Assembly: GCF_002930645.1 (NCBI RefSeq)
Contig: NZ_PSNW01000002.1
Coordinates: 372,001-436,000, forward strand
Direction of reading: 5' to 3'
Source: Solimonas fluminis
GTDB lineage: Bacteria; Pseudomonadota; Gammaproteobacteria; Nevskiales; Nevskiaceae
DNA: 64,000 nucleotides
Shown: piece by piece, positions 35,127 through 42,549 of the stretch
Layout of the letters: each line of letters opens with the position of its first letter
Position numbering within the stretch: position 1 is the stretch's first letter
The notes under the pieces: model-generated
What the model saw: only the letters and a program-made list of their open reading frames with translations
Told to the model about the DNA's origin: nothing
Database searches by the model: none
Translations under genes and position numbers: made by a program

Positions 35127-36506
35127 ATGACCCAGAAGATTCCCGCCATCGATGCGGCCTTCCTGCACATGGAAAGCCACGACACCCCCATGCACGTCGC
35201 CGGGCTGCAGATTTTCTCGCTCCCGGCCGGCGCGGGTCCGGACTACCTGCGCCGCCTGGTGGCGGAACTGAAGGCTCCGCGCGAGCTGTCGGCGCCCTGG
35301 AACCTGCGGCTTCGGCCGTCGGCGCTGTCGCGCCTGACCCCGGCCTGGGAAGAGGATCACGACGTGGACCTGGACTACCACGTGCGGCATCTGGCCCTGC
35401 CGCAACCCGGCGGCGAGCGCGAGCTGGGCGTGCTGGTATCGCGCCTGCACAGCCACCGCCTCAACCGTCGCCGCCCGCTGTGGGAATGCCACGTCATCGA
35501 GGGGCTGGAGAACCACCGCTTCGCCCTCTACACCAAGATCCACCACGCACTGGTGGACGGTGTCACCACCATGCGCCTGCTGATGCAGGCGCTGGCGGAG
35601 AATCCGCACGGCCCCCTCGTGCCGCCCTGGGCTGCGCAGGCGCGAATGCCGCCACCCGCGCCCACTGCGCCCAGAGCCCTGCAACGGCGGGCCGCCACTG
35701 CTGCTGGGGCCCTGCAGGGGCTGGCGCGCATGGCGGGGCAAGCCGGCCGCGAGGCGGGCTCGCTGGTCGCGCCCTACGCCGCCCCGCGCTCGCCGCTCAA
35801 CGGCCGCGTCACCGGGCAGCGACGCCTGGCAACGCAGCAGTTCGAGATGGCGCGCATCAAGCGCCTGGCGCGCGCCGCCGAGGCGACGCTCAATGACGTG
35901 GTGCTGGCCCTGTGCAGCGCGGCCCTGCGTCGCTTCCTCAAGGACGCCAACACGCTGCCGGCCCAGCCGCTGGTGGCGGCGATTCCGGTGAGCATGCGGC
36001 CCCCGGGCGACGCGACCGACGGCAACGCCGTGAGCCTGATGCTCGCGCGCCTGGGCACCGACATCGCCGATCCGGCCGCCAGGCTGGCGGCGATCCGCGA
36101 AGGCACGCAGCGCGCCAAGGATCACCTGCGCACGATGACGACGGACGCTCAGGCCCTGTACAGCAGCCTGTTCGCCGCGCCATTCGCGCTGCAGACGCTG
36201 GCAGGCCTGACGGGCCGCACGCGGCCGTTCTTCAACGTCACGGTATCCAACGTGCCGGGACCGGCCGGTCGGCTGTTCCTGGGCGATGCCCGGCTGGAGG
36301 CGATGTACCCGGTATCGATCGCCGCCCATGGCCAGGCGCTCAACATCACCTGCACCAGCTATGCCGGAAGCCTCAACTTCGGCCTGCTCGGCTGCCGCGA
36401 CAGCCTGCCGCACCTGCAGCGCCTGGCCGTGTACATGGCCGACGCCATGGCCGAGCTCGAGGAGCAGTTCGGCCTGCCCGCGGATATCCCCCGCGCCGCC
36501 GCCTGA
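35127..36506 (+). CDS. Wax ester synthase / diacylglycerol acyltransferase (WS/DGAT)
   Basis: A 459-residue bifunctional O-acyltransferase of normal length. The active-site motif HHALVDG (H139-G145) is present, as are the conserved N-terminal DAAFLHMESHDTPMHVAGL, the VTVSNVPGP block (about residues 371-379) and the terminal AVYMADAMAELEEQFG. It joins acyl-CoA to fatty alcohols or diacylglycerol to make wax esters or triacylglycerol at the inner-membrane face. A 34-bp gap separates it from the SDR gene, so it is probably in the same operon. Confidence 0.9.
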   Translation: MTQKIPAIDAAFLHMESHDTPMHVAGLQIFSLPAGAGPDYLRRLVAELKAPRELSAPWNLRLRPSALSRLTPAWEEDHDVDLDYHVRHLALPQPGGERELGVLVSRLHSHRLNRRRPLWECHVIEGLENHRFALYTKIHHALVDGVTTMRLLMQALAENPHGPLVPPWAAQARMPPPAPTAPRALQRRAATAAGALQGLARMAGQAGREAGSLVAPYAAPRSPLNGRVTGQRRLATQQFEMARIKRLARAAEATLNDVVLALCSAALRRFLKDANTLPAQPLVAAIPVSMRPPGDATDGNAVSLMLARLGTDIADPAARLAAIREGTQRAKDHLRTMTTDAQALYSSLFAAPFALQTLAGLTGRTRPFFNVTVSNVPGPAGRLFLGDARLEAMYPVSIAAHGQALNITCTSYAGSLNFGLLGCRDSLPHLQRLAVYMADAMAELEEQFGLPADIPRAAA

Positions 36507-36552
36507 GGAAGAAAGCATGAATCCCGATGACGCCCGACCAAGGAGAACCCTC

Positions 36553-37029
36553 ATGATGATGTACGAAACCGTGAACACCGGCCTGATCGACGTCGAATCC
36601 CTGCCCTGGGTGCCGTTCACGCCCTACAGCCCGGACGTGCTGCTCAAGTACATCAAGCTGGATCCGGTGCGCGGCGAGATGGTCGTGCTGCTCAAGGCGC
36701 CGGGCGGCATGCAGATGCCGCGCCATCACCATACCGGCACGGTGATCGTCTACACGCTCAGCGGGCAGTGGAAGTACCGCGAGCACGACTGGGTGGCCAC
36801 GCCGGGCAGCGTGGTGTACGAGACCGCGTCCACCGAGCACACGCCGGTGGCGATGCCGGAGGGCGGCGAGGTCCTGGCGCTCAACATCATCGTCGGCGAA
36901 CTGGTCTACCTGGACCAGGAGGATCGCGTCATCGCCATCGAGAACTGGAAGACCTCGATGCAGCGCTACCTGGCCTACTGCCAGGCCAATGGCATCGAGC
37001 CGCAGGACCTGACGGCCTTCAGCGGCTGA
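36553..37029 (+). CDS. Cupin-fold protein (dihydroxyacetophenone dioxygenase-like)
   Basis: A 158-residue cupin resembling the 2,4'-dihydroxyacetophenone dioxygenase family. The metal-binding motif is MPRHHHTGTVIVYTLSGQWKY, with a later ETASTEHTPV. The real substrate is unknown. AAGGAG lies before the ATGATGATG run, fixing the start at 36553; an upstream ATG at 36517 is less likely. It is last in the M24-SDR-WS/DGAT run and converges with the lysR gene at six bases. Confidence 0.78.
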   Translation: MMMYETVNTGLIDVESLPWVPFTPYSPDVLLKYIKLDPVRGEMVVLLKAPGGMQMPRHHHTGTVIVYTLSGQWKYREHDWVATPGSVVYETASTEHTPVAMPEGGEVLALNIIVGELVYLDQEDRVIAIENWKTSMQRYLAYCQANGIEPQDLTAFSG

Positions 37030-37035
37030 GCGCCT

Positions 37036-37941
37036 TCAGTCCTCGTGCAGCGCGTCGAAGCGCTGCGCGAGGAAGTCCAGCAGCGCGCGCACCGACGGCA
37101 GCAGTCCGCGCTTCGACGGGTATACCGCGTGGATGACGTGCTTCTTCGGCGCCCAGCCGGGCAGCACCTGCGCGAGCCGGCCGGCGCGGATTTCGTCGAT
37201 CACCACCAGCGTCGGCAACTGCACGATGCCGACGCCGGCGATGGCGGCGGTGCGCAGGGCGACCATGTCGTCGGTGACCAGGCGCGGGTGGTGATGGATG
37301 GCGGCCTCGCTGCCGTCGGGGCCGATCAGGCGCCAGACGTGGCCGGGCTTCGCGGGGCCCAGGTCCAGCGTCGGCAAGCGGTGCAGTTCGGGCGGTGCCG
37401 CCACCGGCCCCTGGCGCTGCAGCAGCATGGGGCTCGCCACCAGGCACTGGCTGCGCTGCGCCAGTATCTTCAACACCAGGTCGCTGTCCTCCAGCGGCGG
37501 ATAGCGCACGCGGATGGCGACGTCGAAGCCTTCGGCGATCACGTCGACGCGGCGGTTGGTCGCTTCCACGTGCAGCTCCACGCGCGGGTTCTGCAGCATG
37601 AAATCGGCCAGCATCGTACCCACGCGCGTATGCAGCAGGGCCACCGGGCAGCTCAGGCGCACCACGCCGCAGGGGTCCGAGCGCGTCATCGCCACGGAAT
37701 CCTGCGCCGCCTCCGCCTCCACCAGCATGGCCTTGCAGTGCGCGTAGTAGGTCTGCCCGATCTCGGTCACCGAGAAGCGCCGCGAGGAGCGCTGGATCAG
37801 GCGCACGCCGAGCCGGTCCTCGAGCAGCGCGATGCGCCGGCTGAGCTTGGACTTGGGTTGGCCCAGGGCCCGGCCAGCCGGCGCGAAGCCGCCGTGATCC
37901 ACCACCTGGGCATAGAAATAGAGATCGTTCAGGTCCTGCAT
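37036..37941 (-). CDS. LysR family transcriptional regulator
   Basis: A 301-residue LysR-type regulator with an N-terminal winged helix (about 1-60, FAPAGRALGQPKSKLSRRIALLEDRLG) and a periplasmic-binding-protein-like effector domain (about 90-295). It is divergent from the pirin and YcaC genes, an order seen in many proteobacteria, so it probably activates them. The inverted repeat at 37953-37970 lies 12 bases before its start. Confidence 0.88.
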   Translation of the reverse strand: MQDLNDLYFYAQVVDHGGFAPAGRALGQPKSKLSRRIALLEDRLGVRLIQRSSRRFSVTEIGQTYYAHCKAMLVEAEAAQDSVAMTRSDPCGVVRLSCPVALLHTRVGTMLADFMLQNPRVELHVEATNRRVDVIAEGFDVAIRVRYPPLEDSDLVLKILAQRSQCLVASPMLLQRQGPVAAPPELHRLPTLDLGPAKPGHVWRLIGPDGSEAAIHHHPRLVTDDMVALRTAAIAGVGIVQLPTLVVIDEIRAGRLAQVLPGWAPKKHVIHAVYPSKRGLLPSVRALLDFLAQRFDALHED

Positions 37942-37952
37942 TGCCCGCTCAT

Positions 37953-37970
37953 CGTTCCGACAATGGAACG
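37953..37970. promoter_or_regulatory. Candidate LysR-type operator
   Basis: CGTTCC-N6-GGAACG is a perfect inverted repeat in the 129-bp region between the divergent lysR and pirin genes. TATAGA (37976-37981) follows and could be a -10. Binding by the adjacent regulator is inferred from position and symmetry. Confidence 0.55.
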
Positions 37971-38070
37971 CTGAGTATAGAAATCGCCGTCTACCGGGGC
38001 CAGCGTCCCGAATCTACCTTGTCCGTCATCGGAAAGGGCCTCGCCGAGGCCCCGAAAGCGGAGAAAGGTC

Positions 38071-38946
38071 ATGAAGAAGATCCTTGGCGTCTACAGCACC
38101 CCGGGCCGGCACTGGGTCGGCGACGGCTTTCCGGTGCGCTCGCTGTTCTCCTACCAGAGCCATGGCGAGCAGCTGAGCCCCTTCCTGCTGCTGGATTACG
38201 CCGGCCCGGCGCCGTTCGCGCCCACCGCGCACCGCCGCGGCGTCGGCGAGCACCCGCACCGCGGTTTCGAGACCGTGACCATCGTCTACCAGGGCGAGCT
38301 GGAGCACCGCGATTCCACCGGTGCCGGCGGCCGTATCGGCCCCGGCGACGTTCAGTGGATGACCGCCGGGTCCGGAATCCTGCACGAGGAGTTCCATTCC
38401 GAGGCCTTTGCCAGCAGCGGCGGCACGCTGGAGATGGTGCAGCTCTGGGTCAACCTGCCAGCCAGGGACAAGATGACCGCGCCCGGCTACCAGACCCTGC
38501 TGGACCGCGACATCCCGGCGGTGGAGCTGCCCGAGGGCGCCGGCCGCGTCCGCGTGATCGCCGGTGCGTACGGCGACCGCAAGGGACCGGCGCGGACCTT
38601 CAGCCCGATGGACGTCTGGGACCTGCGCCTGAACGCCCGCGGCATCGTCCGCCTGCCGGTGGCCGCCGGCCGCACGCTGGCCCTGGTGGTGCTGCGCGGC
38701 ACCGTCGAGGTCAACGGCGCGGAGATCGCCCGCGAAGGCCAGCTGGTGGTGCTGGACCGTGAAGGCGCCGACCTGCTGCTGGAGGCCAACAACGACGCTT
38801 CGCTGCTGCTGCTCAGCGGCGAGCCGCTGAACGAGCCGATCCGCGGCTACGGCCCCTTCGTGATGAACACGGAAGGCCAGATCGCCGAGGCGATCGAGGA
38901 CTTCAACAGCGGCAACTTCGGAAAGATCGCGCCGGCGACGGCGTAA
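38071..38946 (+). CDS. Pirin family bicupin protein
   Basis: A 291-residue pirin. The N-terminal cupin holds the iron ligands in HPHRGFETVT (H61, H63) and the downstream HEEFHSE segment. The C-terminal cupin closes the protein. Bacterial pirins are iron-containing and some have quercetinase activity or bind metabolic enzymes; the role here is unknown. The ATG is preceded by GGAGAAAGG. A terminator-like hairpin separates it from ycaC. Confidence 0.88.
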   Translation: MKKILGVYSTPGRHWVGDGFPVRSLFSYQSHGEQLSPFLLLDYAGPAPFAPTAHRRGVGEHPHRGFETVTIVYQGELEHRDSTGAGGRIGPGDVQWMTAGSGILHEEFHSEAFASSGGTLEMVQLWVNLPARDKMTAPGYQTLLDRDIPAVELPEGAGRVRVIAGAYGDRKGPARTFSPMDVWDLRLNARGIVRLPVAAGRTLALVVLRGTVEVNGAEIAREGQLVVLDREGADLLLEANNDASLLLLSGEPLNEPIRGYGPFVMNTEGQIAEAIEDFNSGNFGKIAPATA

Positions 38947-38950
38947 CCCC

Positions 38951-38987
38951 GGCCCTGGGACCGATGCGGTCCCGGGGCCTTCTTTGT
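38951..38987 (+). terminator. Intrinsic terminator or attenuator between pirin and ycaC
   Basis: GGCCCTGGGACC (38951-38962) pairs with GGTCCCGGGGCC (38968-38979) over 12 positions with one G-T pair and a 5-base loop. TTCTTTGT follows. It should end, at least in part, transcription from the pirin gene. Confidence 0.65.
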
Positions 38988-39019
38988 CATCGCTTCATCC
39001 CAAACCCAGGAGTCACTCC

Positions 39020-39646
39020 ATGAGCAAACCCTACGTCCGCCTCGACAAGAACAACGCCGCCGTGCTGCTGGTGGACCACCAGGCCGGCCTGCTGTCGCTG
39101 GTGCGCGACATCGATCCCGACAAGTTCAAGAACAACGTGCTGGCGCTGGCCGACCTCGCCAGGTACTTCAAGCTGCCGACCATCCTGACCACCAGCTTCG
39201 AGACCGGCCCGAACGGCCCGCTGGTGCCGGAACTGAAGCAGATGTTCCCGGACGCGCCCTACATCGCCCGCCCCGGCAACATCAATGCCTGGGACAACGA
39301 GGACTTCGTCAAGGCGGTGAAGGCCACCGGCAAGAAGCAACTGATCATCGCCGGCGTAGTGACCGAGGTCTGCGTGGCCTTCCCCGCGCTGTCGGCGCTG
39401 GAAGAGGGCTACGAGGTGTTCGTGGTCACCGACGCCTCGGGCACCTTCAACGAGATCACGCGCCACTCCGCCTGGGATCGCATGTCGCAGGCCGGCGCGC
39501 AGCTGATGACCTGGTTCGGCACGGCCTGCGAGCTGCACCGCGACTGGCGCAACGACATCCCGGGCCTGGCCGCGCTGTTCTCGGCGCACATCCCCGACTA
39601 CCGCAACCTCATCACCAGCTACGACGCGCTGACGGCGAAATCGTAA
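39020..39646 (+). CDS. ycaC: YcaC-type isochorismatase-like hydrolase
   Basis: A 208-residue cysteine hydrolase with the same length as E. coli YcaC. The catalytic residues sit at the same numbers: D19 in LLVDHQAG and C118 in GVVTEVCV, with a Lys between. YcaC proteins form ring-shaped oligomers; the physiological substrate is unknown. ATG 39020 follows CAGGAGT. The neighbouring pirin and LysR genes form the usual three-gene context. Confidence 0.87.
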   Translation: MSKPYVRLDKNNAAVLLVDHQAGLLSLVRDIDPDKFKNNVLALADLARYFKLPTILTTSFETGPNGPLVPELKQMFPDAPYIARPGNINAWDNEDFVKAVKATGKKQLIIAGVVTEVCVAFPALSALEEGYEVFVVTDASGTFNEITRHSAWDRMSQAGAQLMTWFGTACELHRDWRNDIPGLAALFSAHIPDYRNLITSYDALTAKS

Positions 39647-39657
39647 GCACATCGACC

Positions 39658-39681
39658 GGCGGCGCCCGCGCGGGCGCCGCC
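39658..39681. repeat. GC-rich perfect palindrome after ycaC
   Basis: A 24-bp perfect palindrome beginning GGCGGCGCCCGC and ending GCGGGCGCCGCC. It lies 11 bases after the ycaC stop. There is no T-tract. It probably acts as a 3'-end stabilising hairpin or Rho-assisted stop. Confidence 0.6.
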
Positions 39682-39817
39682 GCAGGCCGTGGTGCGGAAC
39701 CAGGAGGCGCTGGACTCGCTGCGCAAGTAAGGCGGTGACGCCGATGGCCGGGGCGGACCGCATCAGCTCCGGCCGCTCCTATACTCCGCGCCGCTACCGA
39801 CCACGGGGGAGCCCGGC

Positions 39818-40297
39818 ATGGTCGAGGATTCGGAGATGAAGTACCTGCGCCGCTGCGTGGAGCTGGCGGAGGAGGCGCTGGAGGCCGGCGACCAGCCCTT
39901 CGGGTCGGTGCTGGTCGCGGCGGACGGACGCACCCTGTTCGAGGACCGCAACCGCGTAGGGGGTGGCGACCATACCCGCCACCCGGAGCTCGAGATTGCG
40001 CGCTGGGCCGCGGCGAACCTGAGCCCCGACGCCAGGAAGCGGGCCACGGTCTACACCTCCACCGAGCATTGCCCGATGTGCGCCGCGGCGCATGGCTGGG
40101 TGGGGCTGGGGCGCATCGTCTACATCAGCTCCGCCGGACAGCTCGGGCAGTGGCTGGGCGCATGGGGCGTGCCGGAAGCTCCCATCCGCTTCCTGCGCAT
40201 TGGCGAGCTGGTGCCGGGGCTGGCAGTGGAAGGGCCCGTGCCGGAACTGGTAGGGCCGCTGCGGGAATTGCATCGCCGTTTTCATGGAGCCGCCTGA
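39818..40297 (+). CDS. Cytidine/guanine-type nucleoside deaminase
   Basis: A 159-residue zinc deaminase of the CDA fold. Zinc ligands are H55 in HPE (with catalytic E57) and C85 and C88 in EHCPMC. HPE replaces the more usual HAE. The family includes guanine, cytosine, cytidine and tRNA-adenosine deaminases; the substrate cannot be fixed. ATG 39818 follows GGGGGAG. No operon partner is evident. Confidence 0.8.
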   Translation: MVEDSEMKYLRRCVELAEEALEAGDQPFGSVLVAADGRTLFEDRNRVGGGDHTRHPELEIARWAAANLSPDARKRATVYTSTEHCPMCAAAHGWVGLGRIVYISSAGQLGQWLGAWGVPEAPIRFLRIGELVPGLAVEGPVPELVGPLRELHRRFHGAA

Positions 40298-40392
40298 GGC
40301 GGCGAATGGGGGCACGTGGCTGAGCGCGCATTCGCCCGGCGCCTGGCGTGGAAAATGCCCGACGCTGCGGCGGCCGTAGGGGAGATTTATCC

Positions 40393-40422
40393 TTGCGACG
40401 CCGCCGAGCCTGTCCGTATAAG
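40393..40422 (+). promoter_or_regulatory. Putative sigma-70 promoter of the SH3 protein gene
   Basis: TTGCGA (40393-40398) and TATAAG (40417-40422) are 18 bases apart, with a start codon 31 bases further on. The -10 matches five of six consensus positions. Confidence 0.5.
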
Positions 40423-40452
40423 ATCGGTGGGGGGATCCAGGGAGGGGAAACC

Positions 40453-41013
40453 ATGGCCATGCTGTTCGCCATCGCCACGGTCGTTGCTGCCGCGCTTCTG
40501 GTCGCGCTGCTCTGGCGCGAGATCGGCGGCATCCGCGACGAGTTCTTTCAGAAAGTGCGCAGCCGCTTGCTGCAGCGGTTGGGCATCGTGGCCACCGCGG
40601 CGAGCATCGCGGCCGCGGGCGTGATCGCCACGCAGGCCGTGCTGCTGGATCGACAGGCGGCCAGCCATCGTGCGGCGGAGGCCGAACTCGCCGGACTCAA
40701 GCTGGACCTCGCCCGACTGCAGCGCCTCGCGCTGCGTGCCGCCCGCACCGCGCACAAGCCGGCACAGGACCTTGCGCAGGCGACGGCGGAGCCGGCGGCT
40801 CCCAGGCGCGCGCCGCATGCCTATGTCGCCGCCAGCAGCGCGGTGGTGCGCAACAGTCCCGGCCAGCACAGGCTCTTCACCCTCCAGCGCGGGACCGAGG
40901 TGAAGCTGCTGGGCGATGCGCAGGAGATCGACGGCCGCGCCTGGCAGGAGATCGCCATCGGCGACGGCCGCCAGGGCTGGATCGCGGCCTCGCTGCTGGA
41001 GCCGGCGACCTAG
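40453..41013 (+). CDS. Membrane-anchored bacterial SH3-domain protein
   Basis: A 186-residue protein with hydrophobic segments at about 4-20 and 46-62, a helical stretch (AAEAELAGLKLDLARLQRLALRA) and a C-terminal SH3b domain (about 125-183, AYVAASSAVVRNSPGQ...LLGDAQEIDGRAWQEIAIGDGRQGWIAASLL). SH3b domains bind cell-wall peptides or act as protein contacts. The function is unknown. ATG 40453 was chosen because GGAGGGGAAA lies directly before it. Confidence 0.75.
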   Translation: MAMLFAIATVVAAALLVALLWREIGGIRDEFFQKVRSRLLQRLGIVATAASIAAAGVIATQAVLLDRQAASHRAAEAELAGLKLDLARLQRLALRAARTAHKPAQDLAQATAEPAAPRRAPHAYVAASSAVVRNSPGQHRLFTLQRGTEVKLLGDAQEIDGRAWQEIAIGDGRQGWIAASLLEPAT

Positions 41014-41068
41014 GATCCGCCGCCGTTGCCGACGGCGGCGGGCCGGTGCGGCGACAGGACTTCCGCGC

Positions 41069-41097
41069 TTGAAGTATTTAGCTAGGACTCCTATTTT
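41069..41097 (+). promoter_or_regulatory. marR promoter with operator between -35 and -10
   Basis: TTGAAG (41069-41074) and TATTTT (41092-41097) are 17 bases apart. Between and just touching the -10 lies the inverted repeat TAGGA-C-TCCTA (41083-41093). The layout predicts autorepression by the MarR protein encoded eight bases downstream, which would leave a very short leader. Confidence 0.55.
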
Positions 41098-41104
41098 AGT
41101 AGGC

Positions 41105-41737
41105 ATGGCTACCAGCAGCGACCAGCGGCGACAGGCAGCGGCGGGGCTGGACCAGCTCGCCTCGCTGGTCCGCGCGCAGTCCTGGCGCAAGGACCTGCCG
41201 CCCACGCAGGCGGCGGTGCTGCGCGTGCTGGAAAGCGTTTCCGCCGGCCAGCGGGCACGGCAGCTGGCGGAGCGCCTGGGCATTTCGGCTGCCAGCCTCA
41301 GCGACTCGCTGAAGGCGCTGGAGGCCAAGGGCTGGATCGAGCGCCTGCCGGACCCGGCGGATGGGCGCGCGGCCATCATCCGCCTGAGCGCCCAGGGCAA
41401 GGCCCTGGCGCAGGAGCTGCTGGGCGGTGAGGGCGGCATGGCGGCCCTGCTCAAGCGCCTGGGTGCCGAGGACCTGGGGGCGCTGCTGCGCATCACGCAG
41501 CTGCTGGTGTTCGAGGCGCAGCAGCAGGGCCTGGCCAGCGGGCCGCGCACCTGCCTGGGCTGCCGCTTCTTCCAGCCCCATGCCAGCGGTGACCGCGACA
41601 AGCCGCACTTCTGCGGCTTCATCCGGAAGCCCTTCGGCGATCCCGAGCTGCGCGTGGACTGCGCGGAGCAGGAAGCGGGAACCAGGCAGCAGCTCGCCGC
41701 GAACGCGCGGCGCTTCAGGCAGGCGATGCCCGCCTGA
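41105..41737 (+). CDS. MarR family regulator with C-terminal cysteine cluster
   Basis: A 210-residue protein. Residues about 10-135 are a MarR winged helix (ARQLAERLGISAASLSDSLKALEAKGWIERLPDPADGRA). The extra C-terminus has four Cys, C150, C153, C170 and C186 (C-x2-C-x16-C-x15-C, GPRTCLGCRFF...HFCGF...DCAEQE). This pattern is suited to zinc or an iron-sulfur cluster and suggests metal- or redox-sensing. Ordinary MarR proteins are about 140-150 residues. ATG 41105 sits close after its promoter. No target other than itself is evident. Confidence 0.8.
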   Translation: MATSSDQRRQAAAGLDQLASLVRAQSWRKDLPPTQAAVLRVLESVSAGQRARQLAERLGISAASLSDSLKALEAKGWIERLPDPADGRAAIIRLSAQGKALAQELLGGEGGMAALLKRLGAEDLGALLRITQLLVFEAQQQGLASGPRTCLGCRFFQPHASGDRDKPHFCGFIRKPFGDPELRVDCAEQEAGTRQQLAANARRFRQAMPA

Positions 41738-41945
41738 GCGGAGGGCAGCCGCGGGTCATTTGCGCCACGGCAGGTCCATCACCGTTCCATCCGGCAGGCT
41801 CACCGTGCGCCCATCGGCAGCGCCGCGGCAAACTCGCTTTCGGCCGGCGAAGAGTCGATGCCGTTCTTTGCGGCCGCAGCGCCGGAGGCCACCGCGCCGC
41901 CGTATAATTCGATGATTCATAACGCCTTCGATCCGCCCCTGCCAG

Positions 41946-41973
41946 GGAACCTTTTCCCGCGCCCATTCGTGTA
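41946..41973 (+). promoter_or_regulatory. ECF-type promoter A (upstream of the sigma gene)
   Basis: GGAACC (41946-41951) and CGTGTA (41968-41973) with exactly 16 bases between, and TTTTCCC following the -35. Identical hexamers and spacing occur at 42503 and 46480. GGAAC-type -35 with CGT-type -10 elements are characteristic of ECF sigma factors. This indicates autoregulation of the gene starting at 41982. Confidence 0.78.
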
Positions 41974-41981
41974 TATAACGT

Positions 41982-42548
41982 ATGGTCTCCCTGATCCCCT
42001 TCCCGGGCCGAGCTGCCGCCGCCGGGCGTTTTGAGCGCCTGTTGCGGCCTCAGCTATCGGGGATGTACCGGCTGGCCTATCACCTGACGGGCTCCCGCGA
42101 CGATGCCGAGGACCTGGTGCAGGAGGTCTGCACTCGCCTCTACCCGCGCCTGGAGGAACTCGAGAAGATCGAGGTCCTGGGGCCCTGGCTGGCCCGGGTG
42201 GTCTACAACCAGTTCGTCGACCAGCGGCGCCGGCGCGACAACAGTCCGGTGGAATGCGTCGGCGAACTGCCCGAACAGGCCTCGGAACTGCCGGGCCCCG
42301 AAGAACTCACGGACTCCCAGCTGCAGCAGGAGCACATCCTGCAGGCGCTGTTCCGGCTGTCCGACGAGCACCGTGCCCTGATCGCCTGGCACGACATCGA
42401 GGGTTATACGCTGGAAGAGCTGGCCGGCCGCGAGGGCCTGGCGATCGGCACGCTCAAGTCCCGGTTGCATCGCGCCCGGGCGCATCTGCGAAAGCTGCTG
42501 GGGGAACCATTTTCCCCTGCCATCCGTGTAAGGGAAACAGGAGACTGA
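41982..42548 (+). CDS. ECF RNA polymerase sigma factor
   Basis: A 188-residue ECF sigma factor. Region 2 is at about residues 25-95 (MYRLAYHLTGSRDDAEDLVQEVCTRLYPRL...ARVVYNQFVDQRRRR). Region 4 is at about 120-170 (FRLSDEHRALIAWHDIEGYTLEELAGREGLAIGTLKSRLHRARAHLRKLL). The start is only eight bases after the -10 of promoter A and has no Shine-Dalgarno, so its mRNA is probably leaderless. The last codons contain promoter B. A zinc anti-sigma gene follows directly, and the signal is presumably an envelope cue. Confidence 0.9.
   Translation: MVSLIPFPGRAAAAGRFERLLRPQLSGMYRLAYHLTGSRDDAEDLVQEVCTRLYPRLEELEKIEVLGPWLARVVYNQFVDQRRRRDNSPVECVGELPEQASELPGPEELTDSQLQQEHILQALFRLSDEHRALIAWHDIEGYTLEELAGREGLAIGTLKSRLHRARAHLRKLLGEPFSPAIRVRETGD
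42503..42530 (+). promoter_or_regulatory. ECF-type promoter B (inside the sigma gene, before the anti-sigma gene)
   Basis: GGAACC (42503-42508) and CGTGTA (42525-42530), 16 bases apart, with ATTTTCCC after the -35. It lies inside the 3' coding end of the sigma gene. The start would fall about 12 bases before the anti-sigma GTG, after which AGGAGA serves as ribosome site. It gives separate, sigma-dependent expression of the downstream genes. Confidence 0.75.
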
Positions 42549-42549
42549 C

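Noticed and set aside
38951-38987. Treating pirin and ycaC as one uninterrupted operon
   Set aside because: A 12-position stem followed by a T-rich stretch lies between them, so at least partial termination is expected.
39682-39730. Short in-frame tail reading VRNQEALDSLRK then stop, after ycaC
   Set aside because: It could be the remnant of a lost gene end, but about twelve codons are too few to support a pseudogene.
41750-41920. Minus-strand pieces reading IDSSPAESEFAAALP and DGRTVSLPDGTVMDLPWRK in different frames
   Set aside because: They look like one short protein broken by a frameshift, but no family was recognised and the length is too small to call a pseudogene.
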